Shown: positions 36,560-47,881, counted from the stretch's first letter. The stretch: 64,000 bases of DNA from Tolypeutes matacus (GCA_026826555.1 JAKSZT010054334.1:35470055-35534054); one strand, 5' to 3'. Numbers and translations: made by a program. The notes: generated by a model from the letters alone, not told the origin.

Positions 36560-37412
36560 ATCTGTCCTGCCAGCCAGACACATAACATAGATAGTAAAGC
36601 AAAACAATGAAACTACTTAAAGGGTATAGAGTATTTTTGTGTGTGCATGCATACACACATATTTAAAGCAATGTGTATATGGCCTATCTATTTGTACATA
36701 GAGAGAGGGGAGAAGAGAGAGAATTTCATTTATATATATATACTCTAAAATATTTTTGTTTACATGACTATTACTTCTTTCCTAAATATTTAATTCTCAA
36801 GATACATTTTTATTTTATTTTAAATTGAATTAATTAATTCATACTGTCTTTGTGGCATACAAGAGACACAAAAAATATCCATATGACTGGAAACAATATT
36901 TCAAAGAGGTGACCAAGAACTGAGATAAGGAAAAGGTGTCTGTGTGACACATGCAAAATGTCTAAATTATGTATGAACTATGTTGCAGAAGTTATTGAAT
37001 ATTATTTGTTATTGTATTATATATATATAAATATGTACAGGCACGTACAAACACATATATGTTTATAAATTCCAGAAACCATTTTAAATGGAATCTTCAT
37101 ATTTAGCAAATAAATGAGAATTGTATTAAACTAGACAAAAATTGAACTAAAAACCAATATACCACTAATAAATATGATTTAAAAGAAACAAAAAGTCAGG
37201 ACAAAACGTGACAGCTTATATTTGGAAAATCTGAGACCATGTTTTCCAAGTGTAAGCTGTCATGCTATATGACACAGACCCCATTCTAGAAAGTGCAAAA
37301 ATAGAAATAAGAGATGATATAAATATTTGTCATAAATAAAATTATATTAGAAAGGGATGATTTCATAATTCTACATAGTGACAAGAAAAAGAGAATATTC
37401 AATTGAATCTTT
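36560..37412. other. Unique AT-rich stretch with a strong hairpin
   Basis: AT-rich with short (AT)n and (TG)n patches. The only structured item is the hairpin at 37207-37264, described separately. No ORF or gene seen. Confidence 0.45.
37207..37264. other. 23-bp stem hairpin, miRNA-precursor-like
   Basis: Left arm 37207-37229 ('cgtgacagcttatatttgga' then 'aaa') and right arm 37242-37264 pair without a bulge: as plus-strand RNA, 20 Watson-Crick and 3 G-U pairs, with a 12-nt loop ('tctgagaccatg'). G-U in place of A-U/G-C at all three non-identical positions fits either selection for RNA pairing or C-to-T decay of an old palindromic MITE. The length is close to a pre-miRNA. No family is recognised. 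Confidence 0.55.
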
Positions 37413-37643
37413 TTAAAAACAATTTATTGAAGTATATCATTCATACATGGACATACATAAACTATAAGTGTTCCGTAAACATCATGAACTTACAAAACAA
37501 ACATGCATAACATCATACAGGGCTCCCACACATCACACCGATCAAACACCCTGCACTGTTGTGAAACACCTGCTAACAAATCATGAAAGGGCATCGTCAA
37601 AGTATTACTACTAACTGTAGTCCGTATCTTCCTCCCCTATACA
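37413..37643 (-). mobile_element. L1 3' end fragment, antisense
   Basis: 'aacaatttattgaagtatat', 'cattcatacatggacatac', 'caaaacaaacatgcataaca' and 'catcatacagggctcccaca' match an L1 3' UTR of which the first 100 bp also appear at 33712. A dimeric DAS SINE directly abuts it at 37644. Confidence 0.65.
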
Positions 37644-38089
37644 TTTTTTTAAGGATTTATATATTTATTTACTTTTATCCATTTTTAATCCACCGTTTTT
37701 GCTGTTTCTGGGTCCATTTACTGGGCAGCTCTCTGTGTCCATTTATTGCCCTCTCTTCTCATCCTTCTCCTACTTTCTTAACTTGGATTCAATCCTCGGA
37801 ATCTCCCATGTGGGAGAGAGGCATCCTACTGCCTGTGCCACCTTAGTTCCTAGTTTTTCGGTGCGACTCGTCTTGGCTCTCCCTTGTCTCACTCTCCTGT
37901 TACATGATCATCTTGCTGTGTGGCTAGTTCGCAGAGCCTGGTTGCGCACCCTCGGACAGGGCCTGGTGACCCATGCGCCTTATATATATATATTTTTTTT
38001 TTTTTGTTTTTACCAGGAGGTCCAGGGGATCAAACCCAGGTCCCTCCATGTGGGAGACAGATGCCCAGCCAGCCTAGCCACATCTGTCC
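37644..38089 (-). mobile_element. Dimeric DAS SINE, antisense, near full length
   Basis: Read on the minus strand: first monomer 38089 to about 38013 ('ggacagatgtggctaggct', box B-like 'gggtttgatcccctgg'), an A-rich linker with an (AT)n patch at 37980-37992, a unique linker, then the second monomer with 'ccacatgggagattccgagg' and a terminal A/T tail at 37644-37680. Both tRNA-like heads are mutated. This is the only unbroken dimer in the window; the one at 24706 is split by an LTR. Confidence 0.8.
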
Positions 38090-38092
38090 TCC

Positions 38093-38780
38093 TGCTATAT
38101 CTCTTAAGGTTGACCAAAGATACCCAAAGTTACAGTCTTTTCCATACAGGATGGTCATATAATAATTCAGGTTTGGTTTATCACCAGCATTCTAAAAACC
38201 AGACCTAGGGAGAAAAACTAGGTCTGGGAACACATGTGGTTTCTAATATAGTGAATGTTTAGCCTACCCTGATTATCACAAAATCAGATCAGCAAGAATA
38301 TTCACATTCAATTGATTTTGTATCCATAAGAGCTGAGATTTATCAAGCATGTGATAGAAGGAGGAAGAGATAGAGATCCAAGAGATGTAAGAAATTAGGC
38401 AAATCTTGCCATAAAAAAATGTGAAGAACAGAATATGAATTTCCAAAATTACTGAAGAACTGTATTATCTTCAGAAATTATTTGGATAATATCTTGATCT
38501 ATTGTTCAAATATGATTTTCCTTTTGGTATGATTAAAAGTAATGAAATCATTTACTTGAATAATATGATCTACATTTCTATCATCTGAAAATATTTAAAA
38601 GATACAATTAAGAAAACTGTGATATTTAAATATATAGAGTATCTAGAATAAGCTCCACAGATTTCCTCTGTGTTAGGGAGAATCAGGAAAGTAAACATAG
38701 TGTTTCCATTGCCTAGAACCAAGATTGTAAACACTTCTTCTGGGTATCTGAGAAACCAGGGAATTGTATTAAAGTCACAC
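38093..38780. other. Unique sequence with a small hairpin
   Basis: A perfect inverted repeat 'ccagacctag' / 'ctaggtctgg' with a 9-nt loop lies at 38199-38227. No gene or named repeat is evident. Confidence 0.45.
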
Positions 38781-39110
38781 AGTATGGTTGTTAAGAGAAT
38801 GGGCTCCAGGTCCCATTCATTCAGATCCCATCCAGAGCCCATCCAAATCCCATCCAGAGCCCTTCCAGATCCCATCCAGATCCCATCCAGAGCCCATCCA
38901 GATTCAGCTTATATCCATCTCTGTTGTTCCCCAGCTCTGGCACATTGGCAGTGACATAACTATTGTTTGCATTTGTTTACTCATTTATAAAATAGGGCTC
39001 ATCATAATCCACATCGCATAGGGTATTGTGAGGGTGGAATGAGTTAAGACATGTGCAATTCTCAGAAGAATGACCTTCATGCAGTAAATGTTCAGTGAAT
39101 AGCCATTTTT
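38781..39110 (+). mobile_element. MIR SINE carrying a minisatellite
   Basis: 'ttaagagaatgggctccagg' at the left and 'ccccagctctggcacattgg', 'tactcatttataaaataggg' and 'agggtattgtgagggtgga' at the right follow MIR in the plus direction over nearly its whole length. Where the box B region should be, an 11-bp minisatellite (38822-38898) has been inserted by expansion. Confidence 0.8.
38822..38898. repeat. 11-bp minisatellite, seven units
   Basis: Seven consecutive 11-mers alternate between CAGATCCCATC, CAGAGCCCATC, CAAATCCCATC and CAGAGCCCTTC, followed by a partial eighth. Every unit has exactly 11 bp. It lies within the MIR at 38781-39110. Confidence 0.95.
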
Positions 39111-39505
39111 ATTATTACTAGTAATATCCCATCCTAAGCCAGAAGAGTCATTTTCCACACATTTCTCAGATCCAGGAATCTCTCTGCCTTATTTAAACTT
39201 CAGGAGTGAGTTAGATTTCAGAGAAATGCAAACAAGGAAGGACATGTCAATTAGTGGAATGGCAGCTGAAAAGCATGGGCTTTTGATTATTCCCATGAGG
39301 CTAAAATTTGGGGTACATAAGAGTTTTGGCAATAAGGTGACAAAGCTAACACTAACATCAAACTGGAAACAGTGTAATTAGCATATTGAAAGAATTTACA
39401 ATTCAGAACTTGAGCTCTAGGGCCAATATATATAATCTTCCCTTTGATAATGACCATCTTTTTTCCCAAACAGCCTCCTGCTCAAATATTACAGAACTTT
39501 TAAAG
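39111..39505. other. Unique sequence, no gene seen
   Basis: No coding, RNA or repeat feature recognised between the two MIR pieces. Confidence 0.45.
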
Positions 39506-39645
39506 TTGTTTCCAATTCTTAAGTGAAAAATGAGATAGATATTGTAGAATGTTGTGAGAATTAAATAAAATTAAATAGAAGAAAGACTTAGTATAGCCCC
39601 TGGCTTATAGGAAATGTTCTGTAAATGATTGTTTTTATTATCAAC
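39506..39645 (+). mobile_element. MIR 3' fragment
   Basis: 'gttgtgagaattaaataaaa' and 'tatagcccctggcttatagg' with 'gttctgtaaatgattg' follow the 3' half of MIR. The 5' half is not visible. Confidence 0.5.
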
Positions 39646-40422
39646 ATTATCACCATTATTATTTTTATTACAACTCAACAAAGGAAAACTAAAAAGAGTC
39701 AAAATTACATATATTTATAGAAAAGGAGAAGGAGCAAGACAAATAAGAACTTTTACAGCTAGAATAACACATCTTAGGTAGAAAAATAATTTTGTTTTTG
39801 AATGGCATACCATGTATCAGTATTTTTCCAAAAAATTTTATATATGAAAGATTGTAAGTGTTAAAAAATATTTCAAATAGGGAGAACATAAGAAAGCTAA
39901 AAGAAGGGCAATCCAAGTGAATGAATTATCACATCAGCATCCTAACCATTTCATAGACTGAAGACAACTGCAATGTAGCCAATACAAGGGGAAACAGAGG
40001 CTGCCAAGGAGCCAGATGCTATTGCTGGAAAGGAATTTTCTCGGCTCAGCATCTGGGTCTAGTAAATGTAATGCAGAAAGAACAGGGCATGTAGAGCTTT
40101 GTAGAAGGGGTTATGTGCCCTTAAATGAAATATATATATTTTACAAAAAGTAATATTCATGCTGGTCTGTTTATTAATTTAGAAATGCAAAACCAGAATT
40201 TGATCTTGTATTCAACATTCCTTTTTGTCAGTGATTCCATCCATGAAAACATTTCCCCATTTTGAGAGTTTATGACACATTTGTATTTGTGTCTTTCCGG
40301 GAAAAGAAAGGTTCTTTAAGATATTGTGTTCAGTGTACCTTGCAGATAATAAAAGATCTTAAGTGGGAGATTTTGTTCTTTGGACTCCTGCATTTGTAGA
40401 AATATGTAGGACTTGCAGGCTT
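39646..40422. other. Unique sequence, no gene seen
   Basis: A short AT-rich triplet patch ('attattatttttatta') lies at 39655-39670. Nothing else can be named. Confidence 0.45.
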
Positions 40423-40437
40423 TGAAATGCTAGTGTT

Positions 40438-40480
40438 CGTCTATGGCCATACCACCCTGAACGTGCCTGATCTCGTCTGA
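40438..40480 (+). pseudogene. 5S rRNA 5' fragment, tailless retropseudogene
   Basis: 'gtctatggccataccaccct' followed by 'gaacgtgcctgatctcgtct' is the first 42 nt of 5S rRNA. The differences from the canonical sequence, as I remember it, are C-to-T changes expected from CpG decay. The remaining about 80 nt, with the internal promoter, are absent, so it is not a gene. A perfect 15-bp direct repeat 'tgaaatgctagtgtt' lies at 40423-40437 and 40478-40492. There is no A tail. The structure fits L1-type retrotransposition of a 3'-truncated RNA. Confidence 0.92.
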
Positions 40481-40492
40481 AATGCTAGTGTT

Positions 40493-41302
40493 TGGTCCTA
40501 ATGTAAAATAGTCTCCATAGAAAAGAGAACTTATTCCTTGGAAAATACCAAATAAATCAGAGATTAAATTGGCATGGTATGAGCTAATATTGACCCTAGA
40601 TAGAATACTGTGCTCATTTATCTGAAATGATTTTATAATCTTTATTTTCTAGAAAACTATTTCTGTTTGGACAAAGATAAAGTACATAGGGAATATGATA
40701 AATATTTGCATAACATACCCACATATTTCAGATAATTGCATTTTGTTGTTCAGAATTTGTCACAATATTCTACAGGAATATTTCTGTATATCTAGGAATC
40801 TGAGATTGGTGTTAATACATTTTCTATAGATGAATGATCTTCAACTTATTTTTTAAAAACAATTTTGGATTTGGTCATGAAAACCTAATATTCCATTTCT
40901 TAATAACATGCATAAGACATTAGGCAACATGAGGCTCAGAAGACTGTGCATTAAAAAAATACAACTTAATTCAATAGATCACAGTTGAAAAAATACATGT
41001 CACTTATATTTTCCTACCTATTTTGTTATATATTAGACCATTTTATAAAGGGCTACAACAAGTAATAAAATATAAAAGAAAAATCATAATGATTTTCAAT
41101 ATAAGTGTAGATCTGCTTCATTCTATTTTAGAGATCAGCCAATTTTCTATTGCTTTTAAGTTCTGTGCTTAGCAGCATGGTTGACCCATTAATTTTTGCC
41201 TACCTAAAAAATTTTTTTTTTTAATTTTCCATTATTGTACCGATAAAAAATAATACCACTATTTAATGGTAAAATAATAATTTCAAAATAAAATAGTTAT
41301 GC
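40493..41302. other. Unique AT-rich stretch, no gene seen
   Basis: No ORF, RNA gene or named repeat. T-run at 41213-41222. Confidence 0.45.
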
Positions 41303-41590
41303 TGGTATGACAGATTGAGTTATGTACCCCAAAATAAAACAGGTTCTAAATCTTAATCCCATTCCTATGGATGTGGACATATTAGAAATAGGACCTTTTG
41401 AGAACTTATTTTTAGTCAAGATATGGCCAACTGAATAAGGATGGATCTTAATCCCATTATTAGAGGGTTTATAGAGAGAAAGCCCTGGAGAGGGGCCAGA
41501 GGCAAATAGTCAGAAGTAGAAGAAAAAGGAGATGGCATTACTATATGACAGGACAGCGTGGAAAACTAAGAGAGCTGGAATATCACAATT
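41303..41590 (+). mobile_element. 3'-truncated MaLR-type LTR
   Basis: Starts TG with 'tggtatgacagattgagtta' then 'ccccaaaataaaacaggttc', 'gtggacatattagaaatagg' and AG-rich text with 'gtttatagagagaaagccct'. It is related to the LTR type at 54414. The 3' half with its polyadenylation signal is missing. Confidence 0.55.
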
Positions 41591-42779
41591 ATTTTTTAAA
41601 TTATAAGATGAAATCTGAACTGTGCATTACAGTTCTTTCTCTTGTATAACTTTTAATTCAAAGAACTAAGCATATGTAGAATTAAATGTTATCTCTGAGA
41701 TGGCAAACACATGTGCTCAGCTGGTTAGAGAAATAGTAGCAATGAGGCCAAATGAGAGATCTAAATCCCATATAAAGCACTAAAGCTAGAAGGTATTTTC
41801 AGAAATATATTGATGATATGATAAACTTGTTTAATCTAGTGTGAATACAGTATCGTTACCACTTAACAATGACCCAAATAGGTCAATAGTAACTTCATTT
41901 CAGGATTATAGATTATGTGTGTTTGTGTGTATGTGTGTGTGCTTACACAGTAAACGAGAATTGGATAAAACTTTTGTATATCTGAAAAAGAAGAAAGGGA
42001 ACATTATTTCACATACGGAACATTCCCTGAATAGTTTATTTTCTGTTAAATCAACAGTTCTACTTGCAAACTCTCTAGGGTTTTCAAAGTCACTGAAGAG
42101 ATCCCAAATTAGATTACTTGAATCAAGAGTCTTGTGGCTACCCATATTTTAGCTTCCTGCTTTTTATTGGATAGGAATTGCCCCCAAGATTTCCAGCTGT
42201 GTAATCTCTGCACTTTGCAATGAACCAATCTATTAAATATATAAAAAGAGTAAGGCTTGTAACCATGATTTTTCTTGGTTGTGTCCAAAATAGTGTCCAT
42301 ATTTTAATCAAATAATTCCCCCAGCAACTAGCAATATGTTTGTTGAATAGAGGAATAACTGAATGAATGGAAAAAGAGAAAGAAATAGAATATGAAGAAC
42401 TTAAATTACATTGAATGATCCACAGAGATGAAAAGACCAAATAGAAAAAGGCAGAACAATATTTAGAGAATGAACCCCTCACTTTTTGGCAAGGATACCC
42501 TAGCATTGGCAAGAGAATTAGCAATGTGCTAGCCCTCAGTGATGGGTTTCCAGCTGTGGCTCCCACAATTTTTGAGCATCTAAATGCTTTAAAACCATAC
42601 AGCTTCTCCAAGGCTCAGTTTCTTTCTCAGTTGTAGTAGATCAGGCATGGCAACTAGGAAGCTTAATGACTGCAAGCTCCAATAGATAGGCAATGGATTT
42701 CTGAAACTGTATGATTCTAAGTCTACTTTTGTAAGGGCAGTTGGGAGCAAAGGCTCTCATGGCTGGTGGGAATGATGGC
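41591..42779. other. Unique stretch, chance ORF on minus strand
   Basis: A (TG)n patch lies at 41917-41941. A 157-codon minus-strand open stretch (42138-42611) is the longest in the window, but it is hydrophobic by T-richness, has no motif, and shares its DNA with other overlapping open frames. Confidence 0.45.
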
Positions 42780-43060
42780 ATTCCTGGCCTTAAAGTTTCC
42801 TAAGGGTATTCCATGTTTTCTCTGGATTCTTTAGCTATATTATTTCTTTGGGCTGAAAATCCTTCCCTTCTCTATCATTTGCTAATACCCATTACTTAGT
42901 AGAGTCACTTAAACATTTTCAAGATTGTGGTTCCAAACTCATTGTTAGTTAAATGGATTCCATATTCTGTGTTATCTTTTCCTTATTGTGTGGTTATTAT
43001 AGATGAGAAATTTCTATTTTAATTCCTAGATCAAAACAACCTCATGTAAAGCAATTGTAA
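42780..43060 (+). mobile_element. L2 LINE fragment (degraded)
   Basis: 'gggctgaaaatccttccctt' and 'agtagagtcacttaaacatt' with 'ttattgtgtggttattatag' follow the L2 segment around '...ggaatgcccttccc...'. Low similarity. Confidence 0.4.
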
Positions 43061-44379
43061 ATTTTAGGTATTATAAAATGTTTTTTTGTTTATTAAGAAA
43101 TGCAGAATTATTTGAGGCCATATAATGCTTCCTCTGTAGATGAAACTAATCAGTTATTTGATAACATCAACCAAATGCTAATTCCAATATAACTCAGTTT
43201 TCATAAAGGACTAAACAGTTACATTCAGATTTTCTACACATGATTATGTTTCTGGAAGGGATTCCCTAAATTGACATATTCTTTTGTAGGAACTGGTACT
43301 CTAGGAACTGGTAATCATGAAAAGAAAGTGTTACTCATTTTAAACAATTCAGTTAAAATTTTTATAATTTAGTTTGTACATGGTGCTTAAAAAGCTGCTA
43401 TTTTGCTTTAGTCATTCCTGTTTAAAAAATTCTCTTCTGAATAGTAGATATTATAATGCACAGAGTCTAAGGCATTTTAATTTATCAGTTTAATCAATTT
43501 TGTTGTGCATGTTGCCAATTTTTCGCTTTTAAACAAGAATATATGGCAGCTGATCAGAAAGAATATGCTTTCTGCATGACTTTGAAACTACGTTGTCCCT
43601 GCTACAGTTGTGTTGCTGGGATGGATGACTTTCACAACAGGAAATCAGGCCAATTTAAAGTCCAGGCACCAAGCAATTTGAAAACCACCAGCTTTATGCA
43701 GTAATATAATTATTCCCTCTGAGGCTCTTAATTGTATTCATCACACCATGATTTCTGCACAGATTAAGCATGCATTTGCTGCTATATATAACTTGCTTTG
43801 TAGCTAACATTCTGGAAACAAATTTTAAGGAGATAGAATTTTAGACTTCTTCTTTCCCCGAAATCACAAGTTCCAAATGTTCTATGTACTTTAAGGTCAC
43901 ATTTTCTACCTTCTAGACACTGAATAAATGAGATACCAAATGCTGTGCAAGAGAAAACAAAATATCTGGAACTGGATGATTAAATTCATTTTTTTTTTTA
44001 ATTTGAAGGAATCCAAATTCTAAATATTTCTTGAATGCATACTCTTTCTCAGGAAGGGATAGCTAAATCTAAGTTATATATAAAATCATTCTGAATTAAA
44101 AACTGTTGGAACTGATGCTCAATATTAAATCTTAATTATCCATAAAATAGCTTGCACAAATTTATGGCAAAACTAAAATAATGAAAGATGACCCAGTCAA
44201 TATATCTAAGTAGTCTTTCTATTTTAAAATGAATTAGCTTATTTTACCTGATATACTTAGAAGAATTCATATTCATAAGTATTACTAAAAATATTTTAAA
44301 ACAGAAAAATCAACCTTCTTTTTTCATTGTTTCTACATAAAAATCTTAGCTATAAACCTAGTTTAAGTTCCTATAATAT
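43061..44379. other. Unique stretch with a complex, possibly conserved patch
   Basis: 43500-43830 is less repetitive than its surroundings, with homeobox-like 'taattg' cores and 'gcatgcatttgctgctatat'. It has no ORF. It looks like ordinary unique DNA and is only a candidate for a conserved non-coding element. Confidence 0.3.
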
Positions 44380-44700
44380 TTGCTGCTTCTGGTTTTTATT
44401 ACATTACCTCTCCTTGTTTAATTTATTTTTTTCCATATAACTTATCACTTCCTAATATTTGATATAATTTATTTATTTTCTCTATTTTTACCATATTTTA
44501 ACTTTCAAGAGGGCAGGAATATTATCTATCTAATCTATCACTATCATCATCTGTCTATCTATGAATTGATTGACCAATCAATTGATCTATCATCTATCTA
44601 ATCTGACTATATTTACTACTGCATCACTAGTGCCCCAAACAGTGTTAACAACATAGTGGGCATTCAGTAAATGTTTGTTGGATGAAATAGTCCTATTTCA
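44380..44700 (+). mobile_element. L2 LINE 3' end with internal (ATCT) tract
   Basis: 'caagagggcaggaatattat' at the left and 'tagtgccccaaacagtgtt', 'agtgggcattcagtaaatgt' and 'ttgttggatgaaa' at the right are the L2 3' end. Between them, at 44520-44610, an imperfect ATCT/CTAT tract with TGATTGAC blocks has expanded. Confidence 0.65.
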
Positions 44701-44849
44701 TTAACTAGACTGTAAACTGCTCGACTGCAGAAGGAATATGGAGGCTGTAGAATGAAACCATTCTTTCAGTCATTCATTCAACAAAACTTTGTTGAGTAGC
44801 AACTATGGGCCACCCAACAAAATGGTCTTTGCATTCGCAAACTGCAGTA

Positions 44850-45010
44850 GTTCTGAGAGTAGGCTTTCAAATAACTTTGCCTTGTTTTAGCTGAATGATA
44901 TAAAATCACTTAATGTCTTTAATACTCAGTTTGTTCATTTGCAGAAAGGGACTGATGACAACTATTTATAATATTGTTAGTATATAAAACAATTCTGAAA
45001 ATATAACACC
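44850..45010 (+). mobile_element. MIR fragment
   Basis: 'ttgccttgttttagctgaat' and 'tactcagtttgttcatttgc' with 'agaaagggactgatgacaac' follow the centre and 3' part of MIR. Confidence 0.5.
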
Positions 45011-47041
45011 CTAAATATTTGTTCTGTGTGGCAGCTGCTACTTTAGAAAGACTTTTATTTTCCATAGTTCTTAACTTAGTACCTTAAATATAGTAAGTGA
45101 ATAACAAATATTTTTTAAAGATCCTTTGATTTCTTTCCAGTTCCCATCATCCAATCAGTTATTTTTACATCATGGGTATCTAGAAAATTACGGGATGTCC
45201 TCATTTTAATTGCAGCTTTGGAGGCAGCTATGAAAAATGGTCTCTGTCAGAGAGGGGGCCTGAACTATAGAGACATGCAAGGACCTGAAGGGAAGCAGGG
45301 GTTGAATATGATAGGTTTCGATTTCTTCCTAAGGGCAATCAACCACACACCCATGGAAGATGTTAAAGATACATGCATGGTAGAAAAGATCTCTGTTTTT
45401 TGTTTTGTTTTGTTTTGTTTTTTTTCTGGGAGATAAAAGCATTAGATTAGAGGAAACTTGGTGACCAGAAAACCAAACTTTCTCATTAATAAGGTGATAA
45501 ATAGTGGTAAACAATATGAGTTTCAAAAGCATGTGGGGAAATTAAAAAGAAGGGCTAGAAAGTTCCAAAGAACTTGATGATTGGGCAGTAGGGTTTGTTC
45601 ATGGAATGTGGGTCAAGAAGAATAAATAATCAAAGATAAATTACAGATATCTAAAAAAAGGTATGTCATTTATTAGGGTAGGAAATATAGGGAGTAAGTA
45701 TCCTTGTGACACGTTTCAAACATGTATTTTAGGTGGAAAAATTAAGCCACTTAATTGAAGGGTAATATGTTAATTTCCCCTTCTTATTTTTTCACCTAAA
45801 CTTATAAATCTTCTTCTTGGACATTTAGTCTGCTCAGTGATCCACAGGTTCAAAATTTAAGTTTCAAATTATTAAATATTTTCTCTATTGTTATCCTTAT
45901 AAAATCTATTCATAATATTAACTAATCATTATATTAATTTATGAAAAATACTTATGCTGGGGTGGAAGGATCAGGAAGTCCAAATATTTAAAAGTAACAT
46001 CAAAATAACTGGGAAAACTAGATTTCCTCTATCTCGAGCATGCCGTTTTTACATTACTGCTTGAAAATTAGAGATTAGAATAATTGATTTCCCTATATAT
46101 GCACTTAATTGCAATATGTGCTACCATATTACTGAGCTGCATATTAGATTGGCATTTTGCAAAACCTTTCATTTGCAGATCTTGAGCTTTTAAATTCTGT
46201 GTCCCCATCTGTCAACTTCAAGTCCATCCAGTCTATATCTTCTCTAAGTGGTGTTAACACAACTTCATTACCTAGTGATATATACTATACAAAAGTTAAT
46301 TATGTATTTGACCTTGTTAATGACACGGCAATGTTACAATTCTCATTTGCTTTTAAAAACTATAGATAAGAAAAATTATGTAAAAGGATATAGAGAAGAA
46401 TCATTAATGTGATTAGATCCAAACCCATTTAAATACATAAGCATAAAATGCTCCTAACATGTTATTAATTTATTTAATCCATTTTTAGGAGAAAGCAATA
46501 CCATTAATAATATATTGTCAATTTTTCTTTTATTTCATGTACTATCATTCTTATGTACTAATTAAGGGGAAAAATTAACACAATAACATGGCATTGTTTC
46601 AGGGTACATTAAAATAAATTTCAGGGCTTTATTAAGTAAAATCCAATCTCATCTATATTCCTTTTTTGTGGAGAAATGATAGTAAGTACACTAATTGGAA
46701 ATCAATTATCAGAATTGTGTCTTTTAATATGAAAATATAAGAGTCAATAATGTTTGCACACTTCTAGATTTATGCTAACCACATTTCTTGTCATATAGTA
46801 ATTGACACAATGATAAAGGAGCCAAGAATCAGAGAGAGAAATAGAAGCAACTAGAATCCACAAAGTAACCATTATACCAGTAAAATAGAAACCTACTATT
46901 CTACTGGATTCTACCAGATACACTGGTATTTTATGTGCCATTTCCTCCCAATAAGAACACATTTTCAGAAAATCAAATATGCATAGATATGGTAAAATCC
47001 AGGGCCAAACAATCTCCAACTTTCTTAAATGACCAGCAAAA

Positions 47042-47043
<2 letters not shown>
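45011..47043. other. Unique AT-rich stretch, no gene called
   Basis: 45403-45425 is a (GTTTT)n patch. 46157-46369 is open for 70 codons after an acceptor-like 'tttcatttgcag', but it has no donor or partner exon and no recognisable domain. Otherwise unremarkable. Confidence 0.4.

Positions 47044-47080
<37 letters not shown>
47044..47080. repeat. (AG)n microsatellite
   Basis: About 18 uninterrupted AG units. Confidence 0.95.
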
Positions 47081-47081
<1 letters not shown>

Positions 47082-47817
47082 CACTTGTCTGTAACAAGAG
47101 AAAGAGAATTAACATGAAATAACAACATTTTATTGAAATATCAAGAGAGTGGAAATTACTGGCAGAGCTCATACTGAATAAGAGGAGCATTTATTGTTAT
47201 GAATATTCATGATACTCCTGTTCTATATGCAAAGCAAACTTAGCAAGAGCTCTATGAGGCTTTGTGGCATTGTAACAAACAGTGTAAGGTGGGTCCTGAG
47301 AAGAATACTTTAAATGAAAACTAAAGTTGCCACGGAGGAAAGAGTTTTGGCGATGAAAGAGCTTTGTAATTTTTTGGCCAGGTGACACATATAATTGTGT
47401 GGTGTCGTCTGATAATGGGATTGGTGATGCGACAATTCACTGTGCTTTGCTTATTCAGGTTGATGGAGAAGGAGCTCACAATGAGAATTACAAACAGGAG
47501 GCTCCAGGGATTTGGTATCAGTTTATGACCCTTAAATTCATTTCCAGAAGTTAAGTTAGAGGCATATTTGTAGTAAATTTCAAAAGAATTATATCACAGC
47601 ACCTTCTTCTTGAAGGGGACTTTCTTTGAATACAGCTAGAATATATTACAGCAACAGGTAATGAAAGTTTCAATAAAGGAAACCCAGATAAAATTATTCT
47701 GAAGAGTAAATATATAAACAAGAAACCTTTGAACCTAAACACAACACAATTTGTTTCTGTCTATACTAAGTTGGACGGAGCACACATTTGGTGAAACCTT
47801 TTATTCTTGGCAGAGAA

Positions 47818-47819
<2 letters not shown>

Positions 47820-47871
<52 letters not shown>

Positions 47872-47881
47872 NNNNNNNNNN

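Noticed and set aside
37699..38208. 169-codon plus-strand ORF
   Set aside because: It is the antisense of a dimeric DAS SINE and its linker; the translation is an artefact of the repeat.
40438..40480. Functional 5S rRNA gene
   Set aside because: Only the first third is present and the internal control region is missing.
42138..42611. 157-codon minus-strand ORF, the longest in the window
   Set aside because: It has no domain or motif, its hydrophobic look comes from a T-rich strand, overlapping frames are also open, and 64 kb of DNA read in six frames is expected to give a few ORFs of this size by chance.
46744..47190. 148-codon minus-strand ORF with a Ser-Leu run
   Set aside because: The Ser-Leu run is just the (AG)n microsatellite read on the other strand; the rest has no motif.
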